From the NCBI GenBank assembly GCA_028869995.1, contig JAGWQN010000113.1, forward strand, positions 1 through 60,437: a DNA stretch of 60,437 nt, read 5' to 3'. Positions 48,698-57,074 of this stretch are shown in pieces. The stretch's first letter is position 1, and every line of letters starts with the position of its first letter. The notes under the pieces were generated by a model that ran no database searches, had not been told where the DNA came from, and worked only from the letters and a program-made list of their open reading frames with translations. Origin of the DNA: Rhodospirillales bacterium. Lineage in GTDB: Bacteria > Pseudomonadota > Alphaproteobacteria > Acetobacterales > Acetobacteraceae. The position numbers were made by a program, and so were the translations under genes.

Positions 48698-49396
48698 ATG
48701 CGTTGGGGCTGGTTGCTGGGGGCCGGGCTGGTGTTCGCCGGCGGCACGGCGTTTGCGGCGCCGCCGCCGATACCGCCGGCTTACCTAAACGCGCACTCCG
48801 AACTCGGTGTATCGCACCCTCGCCCGCTCCCGGTCGTGCACGGCCAGCCGCCGCTGCCGCTGCCCCCGAACCCACCTGGCGTGACGATGCCGCCGGCCCC
48901 GGCCGCCAAACCGCCCGCGAAGCAGCCCGCCAACGCGCCGCCTCGGCCAACTCCGGCCCCGCAGGCTCCGGCGGCGGCGCGGGTCGAGGCGGCTCCGTTC
49001 TGGGAATCGCTGCGTGCTTCCGAAGTCTATCTGCGCCAAGGGCCCGGGCTGCAGTACCCGATCCGGTGGATCTATCACCGGCGCGGCCTGCCGGTGAAAG
49101 TGCTGCGCAAGTTCGATGTTTGGCGCCTGGTGGTCGATCCCGCAGGCGACCGCGGCTGGATCCACGAAGTCCTCCTGACGAGAGTGCGCGGCTTCATGGT
49201 GACGGCGAAGAGCGTGCTGCTGCGCGCCCGCCCCGAGCCGAGTGCGCGCGCCGTCGCCCTGCTGGAGGAGGGCGTCACGGGGAGGCTGCGTGCCTGCCCC
49301 CCGGGGGATTGGTGCCGCGTCATCGCCGGCGGGCATGACGGATGGGTGCCGCGCAGCGCCATCTTCGGTGTCGATCCCAACGAAGTGGTGAAATAG
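48698..49396 (+). CDS. Secreted SH3-domain protein with proline-rich linker
   Basis: A 232-residue protein. The signal peptide (about 1-21) ends at FAA; residues 22-95 are a Pro/Ala-rich linker; the rest has two bacterial SH3-like repeats, VYLRQGPGLQYPIRWIYHRRGLPVKVL...WRLVVDPAGDRGWIHEVLL and LLRARPEPSARAVALLEEGVTGRLRACPPGDWCRV. Such domains often bind peptidoglycan. The ligand is unknown. It stands alone before the nitrile-hydratase-like trio. Confidence 0.82.
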   Translation: MRWGWLLGAGLVFAGGTAFAAPPPIPPAYLNAHSELGVSHPRPLPVVHGQPPLPLPPNPPGVTMPPAPAAKPPAKQPANAPPRPTPAPQAPAAARVEAAPFWESLRASEVYLRQGPGLQYPIRWIYHRRGLPVKVLRKFDVWRLVVDPAGDRGWIHEVLLTRVRGFMVTAKSVLLRARPEPSARAVALLEEGVTGRLRACPPGDWCRVIAGGHDGWVPRSAIFGVDPNEVVK

Positions 49397-49438
49397 GCCG
49401 GTAGCCGAACGGGAGCGAGAAGGGCTAACCTGCGCCGC

Positions 49439-49768
49439 ATGAGCGACGACGTTCCTCCTGCCGACCTGTCGGACCGCGTGCCGCGGGCGATGCACGACCT
49501 GGGCGGCGTGCCGCGGTTTCTCTGCCAGGCGGTCGACACGGCGCCCCATGCCCTCGACGCGTTCGACCGGGAGGTGGACGCGATCCGGCAGATCCTCGGC
49601 GCCAAGGGAGTGATGAGTGTGGACGAGCTTCGGCGCGGCATCGAATCGCTGCCGGAAGACGTCTATCACCGGCTTTCCTACTACCGTCGATGGGTACGCG
49701 CGATCGCTGCCATCCTGATCGAGAAGGGCGTGATCTCCGAGACGGCGCTGCGCGAGGCGGCGCGGTGA
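49439..49768 (+). CDS. Nitrile hydratase / thiocyanate hydrolase-like subunit (beta N-terminal half)
   Basis: A 109-residue protein corresponding to the N-terminal half of NHase beta or to the separate beta subunit of thiocyanate hydrolase: VPRAMHDLGGVPRFLCQ, FDREVDAIRQILGAKG, DELRRGIESLPEDVYHRLSYYRRWVRAI. In the family the His-Asp-x-Gly-Gly start and arginines around SYYxRW contact the cobalt site of the alpha partner. The stop overlaps the next gene by four bases (GTGA). The three-gene split is as in thiocyanate hydrolase and toyocamycin nitrile hydratase. Confidence 0.8.
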   Translation: MSDDVPPADLSDRVPRAMHDLGGVPRFLCQAVDTAPHALDAFDREVDAIRQILGAKGVMSVDELRRGIESLPEDVYHRLSYYRRWVRAIAAILIEKGVISETALREAAR

Positions 49769-50052
49769 CGCGCCCGGCGCTCCTGCCGGCGGGGACGCGG
49801 GTGCGGGTTCGGCTCGATTGGCCGGAAACGCGCGGGCCCTGCCATATCCGCACGCCCTATTACTTGCGCGGGCAGGAAGGCGTGGTCGAGCGCCCGCTCG
49901 GGCGTTTCCGCAATCCGGAGCAGTTGGCCTTCGCGCGCCCGGCCGAGGAGCTGGCCTTGTATCATGTGCGTTTTGATCTCCGCCGGATCTGGCCGGAGGC
50001 GGACGCCGACCTGCTGGTCGAGCTCTTCGAAACCTGGCTGGAGGCCGCATGA
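49765..50052 (+). CDS. Nitrile hydratase / thiocyanate hydrolase-like subunit (beta C-terminal, SH3-like half)
   Basis: A 95-residue protein with a GTG start. It is the SH3-like barrel of NHase beta: LPAGTRVRVRLDWPETRGPCHIRTPYYLRGQEGVVER, then FARPAEELALYHVRFDL. Its start and stop each overlap the neighbouring genes by four bases, so the three subunits are probably made in fixed ratio. It is shorter than the corresponding SCNase subunit. Confidence 0.82.
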   Translation: MTRPALLPAGTRVRVRLDWPETRGPCHIRTPYYLRGQEGVVERPLGRFRNPEQLAFARPAEELALYHVRFDLRRIWPEADADLLVELFETWLEAA

Positions 50053-50627
50053 TCCTCACAGACCTCGACGAGCACGACATCCTCAAAGGGTTGCGGACGC
50101 TCCTGGCGCAGAAGGGCATCGCGGGGCCGGCCGAGATCGCCGAGCGTATCGTGCAGACCGACGCCGCCAATCCAGGTCAGGGTGCTGCGATGGTCGCCCG
50201 CGCCTGGACCGATCCGCCATATCGCGCCCTGATGCTGGCGGACGGGACCAAGGCCGCCGAGGCGATGGGGATCCCGATGCGCGGGCTGCCGCCGCTCGGC
50301 GTCCTCGAGAATCAACCCGGGCTGCATCATCTCGTCGTCTGCACCCTTTGTTCCTGCTACCCGCGTGCGGTGCTGGGCTATCCGCCGTTCTGGTACAAAT
50401 CGGCAGCCTATCGCGCGAAGGCCGTGCGATCGCCGCGCGCGCTGTTGCGCGAGTTCGGCACCGAGTTGGCGGCCGAGGTGGCCATCCGCGTCGTCGACAG
50501 CACGGCGGATTATCGCTGGATGGTGCTGCCGCAGCGGCCCGCCGGCACCGAAGGCTGGGATGCGGCGCGGCTTGCCGCGATCGTGCGCGAAGGCGACATG
50601 ATCGGGGTCACGATCCCCTCAGCCTGA
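50049..50627 (+). CDS. Cobalt-type nitrile hydratase alpha / thiocyanate hydrolase gamma-like subunit
   Basis: A 192-residue catalytic subunit. The metal claw is VCTLCSCYPRAVLG (C98, C101, S102, C103); Thr at the second claw position is the cobalt type, Ser would be iron. In the family the outer cysteines are oxidised to sulfinate and sulfenate and bind non-corrin Co(III). Downstream, PFWYKSAAYRAKAVRSPRALLREFG is also typical. It would hydrate a nitrile or hydrolyse thiocyanate; the substrate is open. It converges on tonB with a nine-base overlap. Confidence 0.85.
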   Translation: MILTDLDEHDILKGLRTLLAQKGIAGPAEIAERIVQTDAANPGQGAAMVARAWTDPPYRALMLADGTKAAEAMGIPMRGLPPLGVLENQPGLHHLVVCTLCSCYPRAVLGYPPFWYKSAAYRAKAVRSPRALLREFGTELAAEVAIRVVDSTADYRWMVLPQRPAGTEGWDAARLAAIVREGDMIGVTIPSA

Positions 50628-51380
50628 TGTTTCGAGTGCGTAGCGGATCGGCACGCGCAGCCTGACCTCCGCCGGCGCGTCCGGCCAGCGTGCGGGCGGC
50701 AGATGCGCTCCGCGGACCGTGGCGAGGCTCGCCCGGTCCAGATCGGCATGGCCGGAGCCCGCGAGCAGGGCGGCCCGCCGCACCGTTCCGTCCTGCGCGA
50801 TCACGAGACGCAGCACCACGGTTCCCTGCTCGCCGGCGCGGCGGGCCTGCGGCGGATAGCTGCGGTGCGCCGCGAGCCAGGCGGCGATGGAGCGCAGCCA
50901 GTCCGCTCGCGACGAAGCCTGGCGGGAGGAGCGGAGCGTTGCCGCGGCTGGTGGGGCCGAACCGCTGCCCGGCGCCGTGGCCGTGCGTATCCGAACCTGT
51001 CGAGGCGGGAGGGGTGGCATCGGTGGCGGTGCTGCCAGCGCGATCTGCGCCGGCGCTGCGCGGGGCCGGGGAGGCACGGGGGGTGGGGCAGGAGGCCGCA
51101 TGGCGGGCGGAGGCGGCGCCACCGGTTGCGCGTCGGCGGCCGGCGCGGCGACGGGCATGGCAAGCGGTGCGGCCGTGACCCGCGGAGCGGGCTGGGGCGG
51201 CGCGGCCGCGGCTGGCGGTCGTGGCGGGGACGGCGCGAGGGAGACGAACATGACCGCCGGCGCCGTCGGCCCGGCTGGTGCCGAGGCGAACGGAATGGGT
51301 GCAAGAACAGTCAGGACGGCTCCGGCGACCGCCGCGTGCGCTGCGGCGGAAAGCAGCAAGCCGGCGCCTCGAGCCCTCAC
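50619..51380 (-). CDS. TonB-family energy-transducing protein
   Basis: A 253-residue protein. One N-terminal anchor (about residues 7-30) is followed by a long Pro/Ala-rich periplasmic rod (40-150) and a TonB C-terminal domain: RSYPPQARRAGEQGTVVLRLVIAQDGTVRRAALLAGSGHADLDRASLATVRGA. The YPxxAxxxGxxGxVxLxxxVxxDG pattern is diagnostic. It transmits proton motive force to outer-membrane receptors. It is the last gene of a cobW-WD40-AKR-tonB operon, overlapping the reductase by four bases; no exbBD or receptor is nearby. Confidence 0.87.
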   Translation of the reverse strand: MRARGAGLLLSAAAHAAVAGAVLTVLAPIPFASAPAGPTAPAVMFVSLAPSPPRPPAAAAPPQPAPRVTAAPLAMPVAAPAADAQPVAPPPPAMRPPAPPPVPPRPRAAPAQIALAAPPPMPPLPPRQVRIRTATAPGSGSAPPAAATLRSSRQASSRADWLRSIAAWLAAHRSYPPQARRAGEQGTVVLRLVIAQDGTVRRAALLAGSGHADLDRASLATVRGAHLPPARWPDAPAEVRLRVPIRYALETSG

Positions 51381-52216
51381 CTGTCCCAGGCGGGCGCGAA
51401 GGACGGATTCACCCGGCGACGGTCCTTCGGCAGCGCGTCCAGAGCGGCAATGTCCTCGGGCGCGAGGCGCAGGTCGAGGGCGGCGAGGTTGGCGCGCTGG
51501 TTTTCGGGCTTGGCCGCCTTGGGGATCGCGGCGACCCCGTCCTGCGTCAGCAGCCAGGCGAGCGCCACCTGCTCGGGCGTGGCGCCGTGCTTCTGCGCGA
51601 TCGCGTTCACGCTCTTGTCCTCGGCGAACAAGCCGCGCGCCACGGGCGCGTAAGCCGTGACGGCAATGCCATGGGCGCGCGCGAACTCAAGCACGTTCGC
51701 CTGCCCCAGCATCAGATGGTATTCGACCTGGTTGCAGGCGATCGGCGCGTGACGCACCGCTTCGCGCATCAGCGCCACGGTGAAGTTCGACACGCCGATC
51801 GCGCGGGCGCGGCCGGAACGGCGCAGCGTCATCATCGTGTCGAGCGCGGCGGCGAGGTCCATGCCGGCGGCTGGCCAGTGAATGAGGAAGAGATCCACGT
51901 AATCGGTGCCAAGACGGTTCAAGCTGGCATCGAAGGCGGCGCGCAGCGCCTTGGCCTCGAGATGCTCCCACCACACCTTCGTGGTGAGATGGATATCGGC
52001 GCGGGCAACGCCGCTGGCGCGGATCCCCGCTCCAACCGCTTCCTCGTTCTCATACATCTCGGCGGTATCGACGTGGCGGTAGCCCATCGCGAGCGCGCCC
52101 GCGACCGCCTTGACGCAGGCCTCGCCCTTCATCGGCCATGTGCCCAGGCCGAGCACGGGCATCGACAGGCCATCGGCAGTGATGCGCCGCAGCGCCGGAG
52201 ACTTCGCAGACGTCAC
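51377..52216 (-). CDS. Aldo/keto reductase
   Basis: A 279-residue TIM-barrel reductase. The catalytic tetrad is visible: D in RHVDTAEMYENEEAVG with its Tyr, Lys in LTTKVWWEH and His in FLIHWP. The NADPH site is AIPKAAKPENQRAN. GTG 52216 is taken as the start, 10 bases after the WD40 gene ends; the fold itself begins at MPVLGLGTW. It is of the 2,5-diketo-gluconate reductase type but the substrate is unknown. Confidence 0.85.
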   Translation of the reverse strand: MTSAKSPALRRITADGLSMPVLGLGTWPMKGEACVKAVAGALAMGYRHVDTAEMYENEEAVGAGIRASGVARADIHLTTKVWWEHLEAKALRAAFDASLNRLGTDYVDLFLIHWPAAGMDLAAALDTMMTLRRSGRARAIGVSNFTVALMREAVRHAPIACNQVEYHLMLGQANVLEFARAHGIAVTAYAPVARGLFAEDKSVNAIAQKHGATPEQVALAWLLTQDGVAAIPKAAKPENQRANLAALDLRLAPEDIAALDALPKDRRRVNPSFAPAWDR

Positions 52217-52226
52217 GTTCCAGATC

Positions 52227-53243
52227 TCACTGTTTGGAGAAATCGACGACCCCGGCAAAGCCGGTCTCGGTGCCAAAGGCCAGCCGCGCGCCATCGGGGT
52301 GCCAGGCCATGGCCGTGATGGCGCCTCGCCCGCCCGGGCCGGCGACGGGCAGGATCCGCTCGGACCCGATGTCGGCCAACACGACCATCCCGTCGGAGAA
52401 GCCGGCGGCCACGGCCTCGTGCTGCGGGTGGCAGGCGACGAAGGTGCACAGGGCGGCATCCCCGCCCGCGAGCTCGGTCGGCGCCTTGCCCATGGGTCCG
52501 CCGCCGAAGAAGGGCCACAGGACGATGCTCTCGGCGCCGGAGGTGGCGAGCCACTTGCCGTTGCGGCTGAAGGACATGGCCTTGGTCTTGGCCGGGTAGC
52601 CGCTCATGCGCATGTGCTGGCCGTCGCTGAGGCGCCAGCCATGCAAGGCGTTTTCCTGCATCGCCGTGACGACGTTCTCGCCGTCGGGCGAGATCACGAT
52701 GCCGGTGTGGCTGCCTTTCCATTCGAGCTTGCGTGGGTTGTCGGTCTTGGCGGCGACGAACCAGAGGCTGGCGCCGTTCACGTGCGAGGCGCCGATGCGC
52801 TTGCCCTTCGCATCAAAAACGAGGCCGGTGACACTGGAGGGATGCTCGAGGGTCTTGAGCAGCTTTCCCGCGGTATCCAGCAGCGCGACGCGCTTGCCGT
52901 AGCCGGCGGCGATGTGGGTCGGGGTCGCGGCGACGTGCTCGACCCAGCGCGAGCCGAAATCGGCGAGCGTCGTCACCGTGGCGTCGGCGATGCGCTGCAG
53001 CTTGCCGTCGTCGCCGCCGGTCACGAGGCCCTTGGCATCCGCGGCGAGGGCCAGCACGGCACCCTCGTGGGCGGGAATGCTGGTCCAATCTCCGTCGGTC
53101 GCGATGCGCAGCGTTCCGTCACCGAGCCCGAAGGCGGCCATGCCGTCCGGGGCGAAGGTGCAGGCCACCACGTGAGCGCCGAGATCGCGGCGGGTGCCGC
53201 GGGTCTCGAGGATATGATCGGCGTCGCGAACCTGCGCACTCAC
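52227..53243 (-). CDS. WD40-repeat beta-propeller protein
   Basis: A 338-residue protein made of about seven blades of 40 residues. Repeats end in patterns such as GDGTLRIA, GDDGKLQRI, SGAESIVLW and TETGFAGVVDF. There is no signal peptide or membrane segment. GTG 53243 overlaps the cobW stop by four bases; an ATG at 53252 is possible. WD40 propellers usually scaffold partners; pairing with a CobW-type GTPase recurs in alphaproteobacteria (from memory), suggesting the two act together in metal handling. Confidence 0.78.
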   Translation of the reverse strand: MSAQVRDADHILETRGTRRDLGAHVVACTFAPDGMAAFGLGDGTLRIATDGDWTSIPAHEGAVLALAADAKGLVTGGDDGKLQRIADATVTTLADFGSRWVEHVAATPTHIAAGYGKRVALLDTAGKLLKTLEHPSSVTGLVFDAKGKRIGASHVNGASLWFVAAKTDNPRKLEWKGSHTGIVISPDGENVVTAMQENALHGWRLSDGQHMRMSGYPAKTKAMSFSRNGKWLATSGAESIVLWPFFGGGPMGKAPTELAGGDAALCTFVACHPQHEAVAAGFSDGMVVLADIGSERILPVAGPGGRGAITAMAWHPDGARLAFGTETGFAGVVDFSKQ

Positions 53244-54214
53244 GCCCGGCATGCCTCGAAGCCGCGGCGCAGACGTGGCCGGTTGAGGTTGCGGCCGATG
53301 AACACGATCCGGCTCTCGCGCTTCTCGCCGGGCCGCCACGGGCCGATATAGGCGCCGTCGGCGATCATGTGCACGGCCTGGAAGGCGAAGCGCCGGTCGT
53401 CGCCCTTGTAGGCCAGGATGCCCTTGGTCCGCAGCAGGTCCTGCCCCTGCTCGGCGAGCAGCGCGCCGATCCAGGCGTTGAACTTTTCGGGATCGAGGTC
53501 CTCGGCGACGGAGAAGGAGAGGCCGGTCACGTCCTCGTTGTGTTCATGGGCGTCGTCGGTGAGGAACTCAGGCACGCGGGCGAGAACGCGATCGAGATCG
53601 AACGCGCCCTGGTTCAACAGGTCGTTCACCGGGACGTTGGCATGGTCGGCACGGTGGATCACCGCGAAGCGGTTGATCTCGCGGATCTTCGCTTCGACCG
53701 CCTCGAGCTCCGCGGGGGTCACCAGATCCGTCTTGTTGAGGACGATGACATCGGCGAACGCGATCTGGTCGGCCGCCTCGTGGCTGTCGGCCAGGCGTGC
53801 CGGCAGGTGCTTCGCATCGACGACGGTCACGATCGCGTCGAGCCGGGTACGGGCCCGGACATCCTCGTCGACGAAGAAGGTCTGGGCGACCGGGGCGGGG
53901 TTCGCCAGGCCCGTGGTCTCGATGATGATGCCGTCGAACTTGTCGCGTCGTTTCATCAGCCCGCCGACGATGCGGATCAGGTCGCCGCGCACCGTGCAGC
54001 AGATGCAGCCGTTGTTCATCTCGAAGACTTCCTCGTCGGTATCGACGACGAGGTCGTTATCGATGCCGAGCTCGCCGAACTCGTTCACGACGACCGCGTA
54101 TTTGCGACCGTGCTGCTCGGAGAGGATGCGGTTGAGGAGGGTCGTCTTGCCGGCACCGAGATAGCCGGTCAGCACGGTGACGGGAACCTGGTGGGGAGTT
54201 TGGCTCGCGGACAT
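53240..54214 (-). CDS. CobW/YjiA-family (COG0523) metallochaperone GTPase
   Basis: A 324-residue G3E GTPase. Walker A is TGYLGAGKTTLLNRI, the metal site is NNGCICCTVRGDL (C70, C72, C73), the base motif is NKTDLV, and a short His/Asp stretch DDAHEHNED lies in the C-terminal half. COG0523 proteins insert zinc or cobalt in client enzymes. It heads the operon with WD40, AKR and TonB genes. A cobalt-type hydratase lies 3 kb away on the opposite strand, a possible client, but zinc is equally likely. Confidence 0.9.
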   Translation of the reverse strand: MSASQTPHQVPVTVLTGYLGAGKTTLLNRILSEQHGRKYAVVVNEFGELGIDNDLVVDTDEEVFEMNNGCICCTVRGDLIRIVGGLMKRRDKFDGIIIETTGLANPAPVAQTFFVDEDVRARTRLDAIVTVVDAKHLPARLADSHEAADQIAFADVIVLNKTDLVTPAELEAVEAKIREINRFAVIHRADHANVPVNDLLNQGAFDLDRVLARVPEFLTDDAHEHNEDVTGLSFSVAEDLDPEKFNAWIGALLAEQGQDLLRTKGILAYKGDDRRFAFQAVHMIADGAYIGPWRPGEKRESRIVFIGRNLNRPRLRRGFEACRA

Positions 54215-54256
54215 GAGAACCTGGGCAAACGTTGAGGGGGCAGGGAAGACCAACGC

Positions 54257-55360
54257 CTATATAGGGTGGCCGCGGCCGGGCGGCCATGCCGCGAGGACAT
54301 CGGTGCGCAGCGCATCGAGCCGGGCGATCGCAGCCGGCAGCGCGAAGCGCCCGGCCTGCGCCCGACCGGCCTCGGCCAGCATCGCGCGGCGGTCCGGATC
54401 GCCCGCGAGGGCCACCAAGGTCGCGGCCATCGCCGGCGGGTCGTCGGGGTCGAGGGTCACGCCGGCTGCTCCGACCACCTCCGGCAATCCTCCCCGCGGG
54501 GCGTAGGCGAGGGCCGCGCCGCAGGCCAGCGCCTCCAGCGCCACCATGCCGAAGGGCTCCGGCCACCGGCTCGGCACCACGACGATCGCCGCTTCCGCCA
54601 TCGCGGCCAGGACGGCCTCGTGCGGCTGGTAGCCCGCCATGGCGACGCCCGCGGCCTGGGCCTGGGCGCGCAGGCGGTTCAGGTAGGGCGTCGGCGGCGA
54701 ATCCGGCCCGAAGCGGTCAGCGCCGATCATGGCCGCGGTCCACCCGGGAAGGCGCGGCAGCGCCAGCGCGCAGGCGGCGACGAAGGCGTCGGCGCCCTTG
54801 TCCGCGACGATCCGCCCGGCAAACAGGATTGCCGCCCTGCGCGCCCTGGGCGTGGGGATCGTGGCAAGGTCGATCGGATTGGGCAGGACGGTCGCCGCGG
54901 CGCCCGGCACGTCGCCGATCGTCTCGTGGCGCAGCCAGTCCGAGACGGTGGCCACGCGCACCTGGCGGAAAATCTCGGCGCGCACAGCGGCATGGCGGCC
55001 CTCGAGCCGGTTGTGCAGGACCAGGATCACCGGCACGCGCAAGCTGCGCGCGAGGTGCAACGCCAGTTCCGGCCGGTTGTGGACCTCGACGATGGCGGGG
55101 CGCAGCCGGCGCAGCGTGGCGGCGACGGCATGGGCGTAGCGCCGGGCGAGGGGGCCGGGCCACCAGGGCCAGTCGATGCCTCGATAAGACACCCCGGCAA
55201 ACACGTCAGGCTGCGGCGGGCCAACCACGATCTGCTCGAACGCGCTGCCGGCGCCGGCGAGCGCGTGCAGGATCAGGCCGATGGCACCGGCGCGGCCGGG
55301 CGCGAACGCTTCCCGGGGCGGAAGAACGAGGGCGGCGCGCGGTTTGCTCGATTCCAACAC
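54257..55360 (-). CDS. Glycosyltransferase, GT4 family (GT-B fold)
   Basis: A 367-residue transferase. The C-terminal donor half shows ILFAGRIVADKGADAFV, the conserved VVPSRWPEPFGMVALEALACGAALAYAPRGGLPEVV (the E-x7-E motif) and a closing helix. The N-terminal half has a Gly-rich start and an acceptor region. The sugar and acceptor are unknown; it may act in cell-envelope glycan synthesis. It is divergent from the OpgH-like gene with 47 bases between the starts. Confidence 0.87.
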   Translation of the reverse strand: MLESSKPRAALVLPPREAFAPGRAGAIGLILHALAGAGSAFEQIVVGPPQPDVFAGVSYRGIDWPWWPGPLARRYAHAVAATLRRLRPAIVEVHNRPELALHLARSLRVPVILVLHNRLEGRHAAVRAEIFRQVRVATVSDWLRHETIGDVPGAAATVLPNPIDLATIPTPRARRAAILFAGRIVADKGADAFVAACALALPRLPGWTAAMIGADRFGPDSPPTPYLNRLRAQAQAAGVAMAGYQPHEAVLAAMAEAAIVVVPSRWPEPFGMVALEALACGAALAYAPRGGLPEVVGAAGVTLDPDDPPAMAATLVALAGDPDRRAMLAEAGRAQAGRFALPAAIARLDALRTDVLAAWPPGRGHPI

Positions 55361-55407
55361 CGGGAGAGTCTAGCCAGCGCCGCGTCGCCGGGCCATGTGG
55401 TCGCGGC

Positions 55408-57033
55408 ATGGACGAACCAGCCATGATCCTGCGCCGGGCGGCCGTCGCTGCGTTGGGCCTTTCCGTCGCGCTGGCGCAGCTCGCCTGGCTGCGCGCGATC
55501 CTGGCCGGTATCGGCTGGGGGCCGGCCACGCTCGCGCTGATGCTGTGCGCCATCGTCGTCGCGCCCTGCCTCGGGCTCGCCGCGGCCAATGCCGCCGCGG
55601 GCTTCCTGATCCGGATGCTGGCGCACGACCCGCCGGCGGCCGTGCTCGCGGGCCTGTGGTCGGACGAGGACGCCGTCACGACGCCGACGGCGATCCTCAT
55701 GCGGGTCGATGGCCAGGAACTGGGACCCGTCCTCGAAACCATCGAACGCCTGCTCGACGGGCTGGACGCGTCGCGATGGGGCGATCGGTTCCAGGCTTTC
55801 GTCCTGTCCGAGACGCCGGACGGTCCGACGGCGGAGGCGGAGCGGCTCGCGGTTTCGGAGCGCCCGCGCATTGGCTACCGCCGGCGGCCGGCGGGCCGGG
55901 CCGGCCGGCCGGTCAGCCTGGTTGCGTTCCTCGACGAACTCGAGGGGTTCGAGTTTGCGGTCGTGCTGGGTGCGGGATCCACGATCACCGCCGAGACGGT
56001 CCTTCGGCTCGTGCGGATCCTCCAGGCGCGGCGGGACCTCGGGATCGTCCAGCACCTGTGGGTGGGGCTGCCGGCGGCGCTGCCGTTCGCGCGCCTGCTG
56101 CAGTTCGGCGGGCGCGCTCGGCAAAGGATCTGGGCGACGGGGCAGGGCTGGTGGCAGGGCGATGCGGGGGTCTATTGCGGGCATCATGCAGCCCTGCGCA
56201 TCGCTGCGTTCCGCGAAGGCGCGGGTGCTGCGGTCGTTCGTGCCGGCACGGCGGTGCCGGCCCATCCCCAGGTCGATGCCAGTTATCTCCGCGCGGCGCA
56301 CTGGGGGGTGATGGTCTGGCCCGACTCCCGCGGTGCGTATGAGCTCAGCCCGTCGACCATCGTGGCGTTCGAGCAGCGCGATGCCGACCGCCTGCGAAGC
56401 ATTTGGCCCTACCGCGACCTGCTGGTGCGGCGTGGGCTGCTGCCCATGGGGCGCTGGCAGCTCTGGCAGGCGGTGATGCCCTTTGCGCTCGCGCCGTGCT
56501 GCCTCGCGGGTGCCGCTCTCGCGGCGGCGCTGGCCTGGCGAGGGGTGTCCGCGCCGGGAGCGCTGGGCCTGCTCTACGTTGCCGCGTTGACGGTTCATGC
56601 GCCGACCTGGCTTGGGTATGCGGAGCTGCTGGTCCGGCCGCGGGCCCGGGCGCGCTATGGCGGCGCGTCCGCCTTATGGAAGGCGATCGCGGCGCAGACG
56701 GCGTTCGCGCTGCTGTTGGCCCCGGTCACCGCCGCATCGAGGTCGCTGGCGCTGCTCACCGGCGGGCACAGCTCGCTGCCGCCGGGGCGCGACCCGCAGC
56801 GTGTCGGCATCGTCGAGGCGGCTCTGCGGTTTCTGCCGCACACGGTGCTGGGCGTGTTGCTCGGCGCGGGCTTCGCCCATGCCGGATGGAGCACTGTCTT
56901 CGTCGCGCCTTTCCTTGCCGGGCTGCCGCTCGCCATCCCGTTTGCCGTGCTGACGGCAAGCCCGGGCCTGGGGCGACTGCTCGCGCGCCGCGCCATCGCG
57001 GCGATGCCGGAGGAACGCGCGGACCCATCCTGA
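55408..57033 (+). CDS. OpgH/MdoH-like membrane protein lacking glycosyltransferase motifs
   Basis: A 541-residue protein similar to the glucan synthase OpgH over its C-terminal two thirds: GIVQHLWVGLP, FWQ-like WWQGDAGVYCGHHAALRI, HWGVMVWPDSRGAYELSPS, then four helices with ALLLAPVTAASRSL and the closing FLPHTVLGVLLGAGFAH...LPLAIPFAVLTASPGLGRLL. The catalytic Asp triad is gone: DADS is GAGS (188-191), SHD is HPQ (286-288), and QxxRW is replaced by DADRLRSIW. OpgH is normally ~840 residues. A non-catalytic role is likely. Confidence 0.7.
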   Translation: MDEPAMILRRAAVAALGLSVALAQLAWLRAILAGIGWGPATLALMLCAIVVAPCLGLAAANAAAGFLIRMLAHDPPAAVLAGLWSDEDAVTTPTAILMRVDGQELGPVLETIERLLDGLDASRWGDRFQAFVLSETPDGPTAEAERLAVSERPRIGYRRRPAGRAGRPVSLVAFLDELEGFEFAVVLGAGSTITAETVLRLVRILQARRDLGIVQHLWVGLPAALPFARLLQFGGRARQRIWATGQGWWQGDAGVYCGHHAALRIAAFREGAGAAVVRAGTAVPAHPQVDASYLRAAHWGVMVWPDSRGAYELSPSTIVAFEQRDADRLRSIWPYRDLLVRRGLLPMGRWQLWQAVMPFALAPCCLAGAALAAALAWRGVSAPGALGLLYVAALTVHAPTWLGYAELLVRPRARARYGGASALWKAIAAQTAFALLLAPVTAASRSLALLTGGHSSLPPGRDPQRVGIVEAALRFLPHTVLGVLLGAGFAHAGWSTVFVAPFLAGLPLAIPFAVLTASPGLGRLLARRAIAAMPEERADPS

Positions 57034-57074
57034 CCCGCGCCGTCTCCGGCCGGCTGGCGCGGTCTGCGGGTGGT

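Noticed and set aside
54286-55407. N-terminal extension of the OpgH-like frame back to 54286
   Set aside because: The extension is Arg/Pro-rich, lies antisense to the glycosyltransferase gene and shows no domain; ATG 55408 precedes the first membrane helix.
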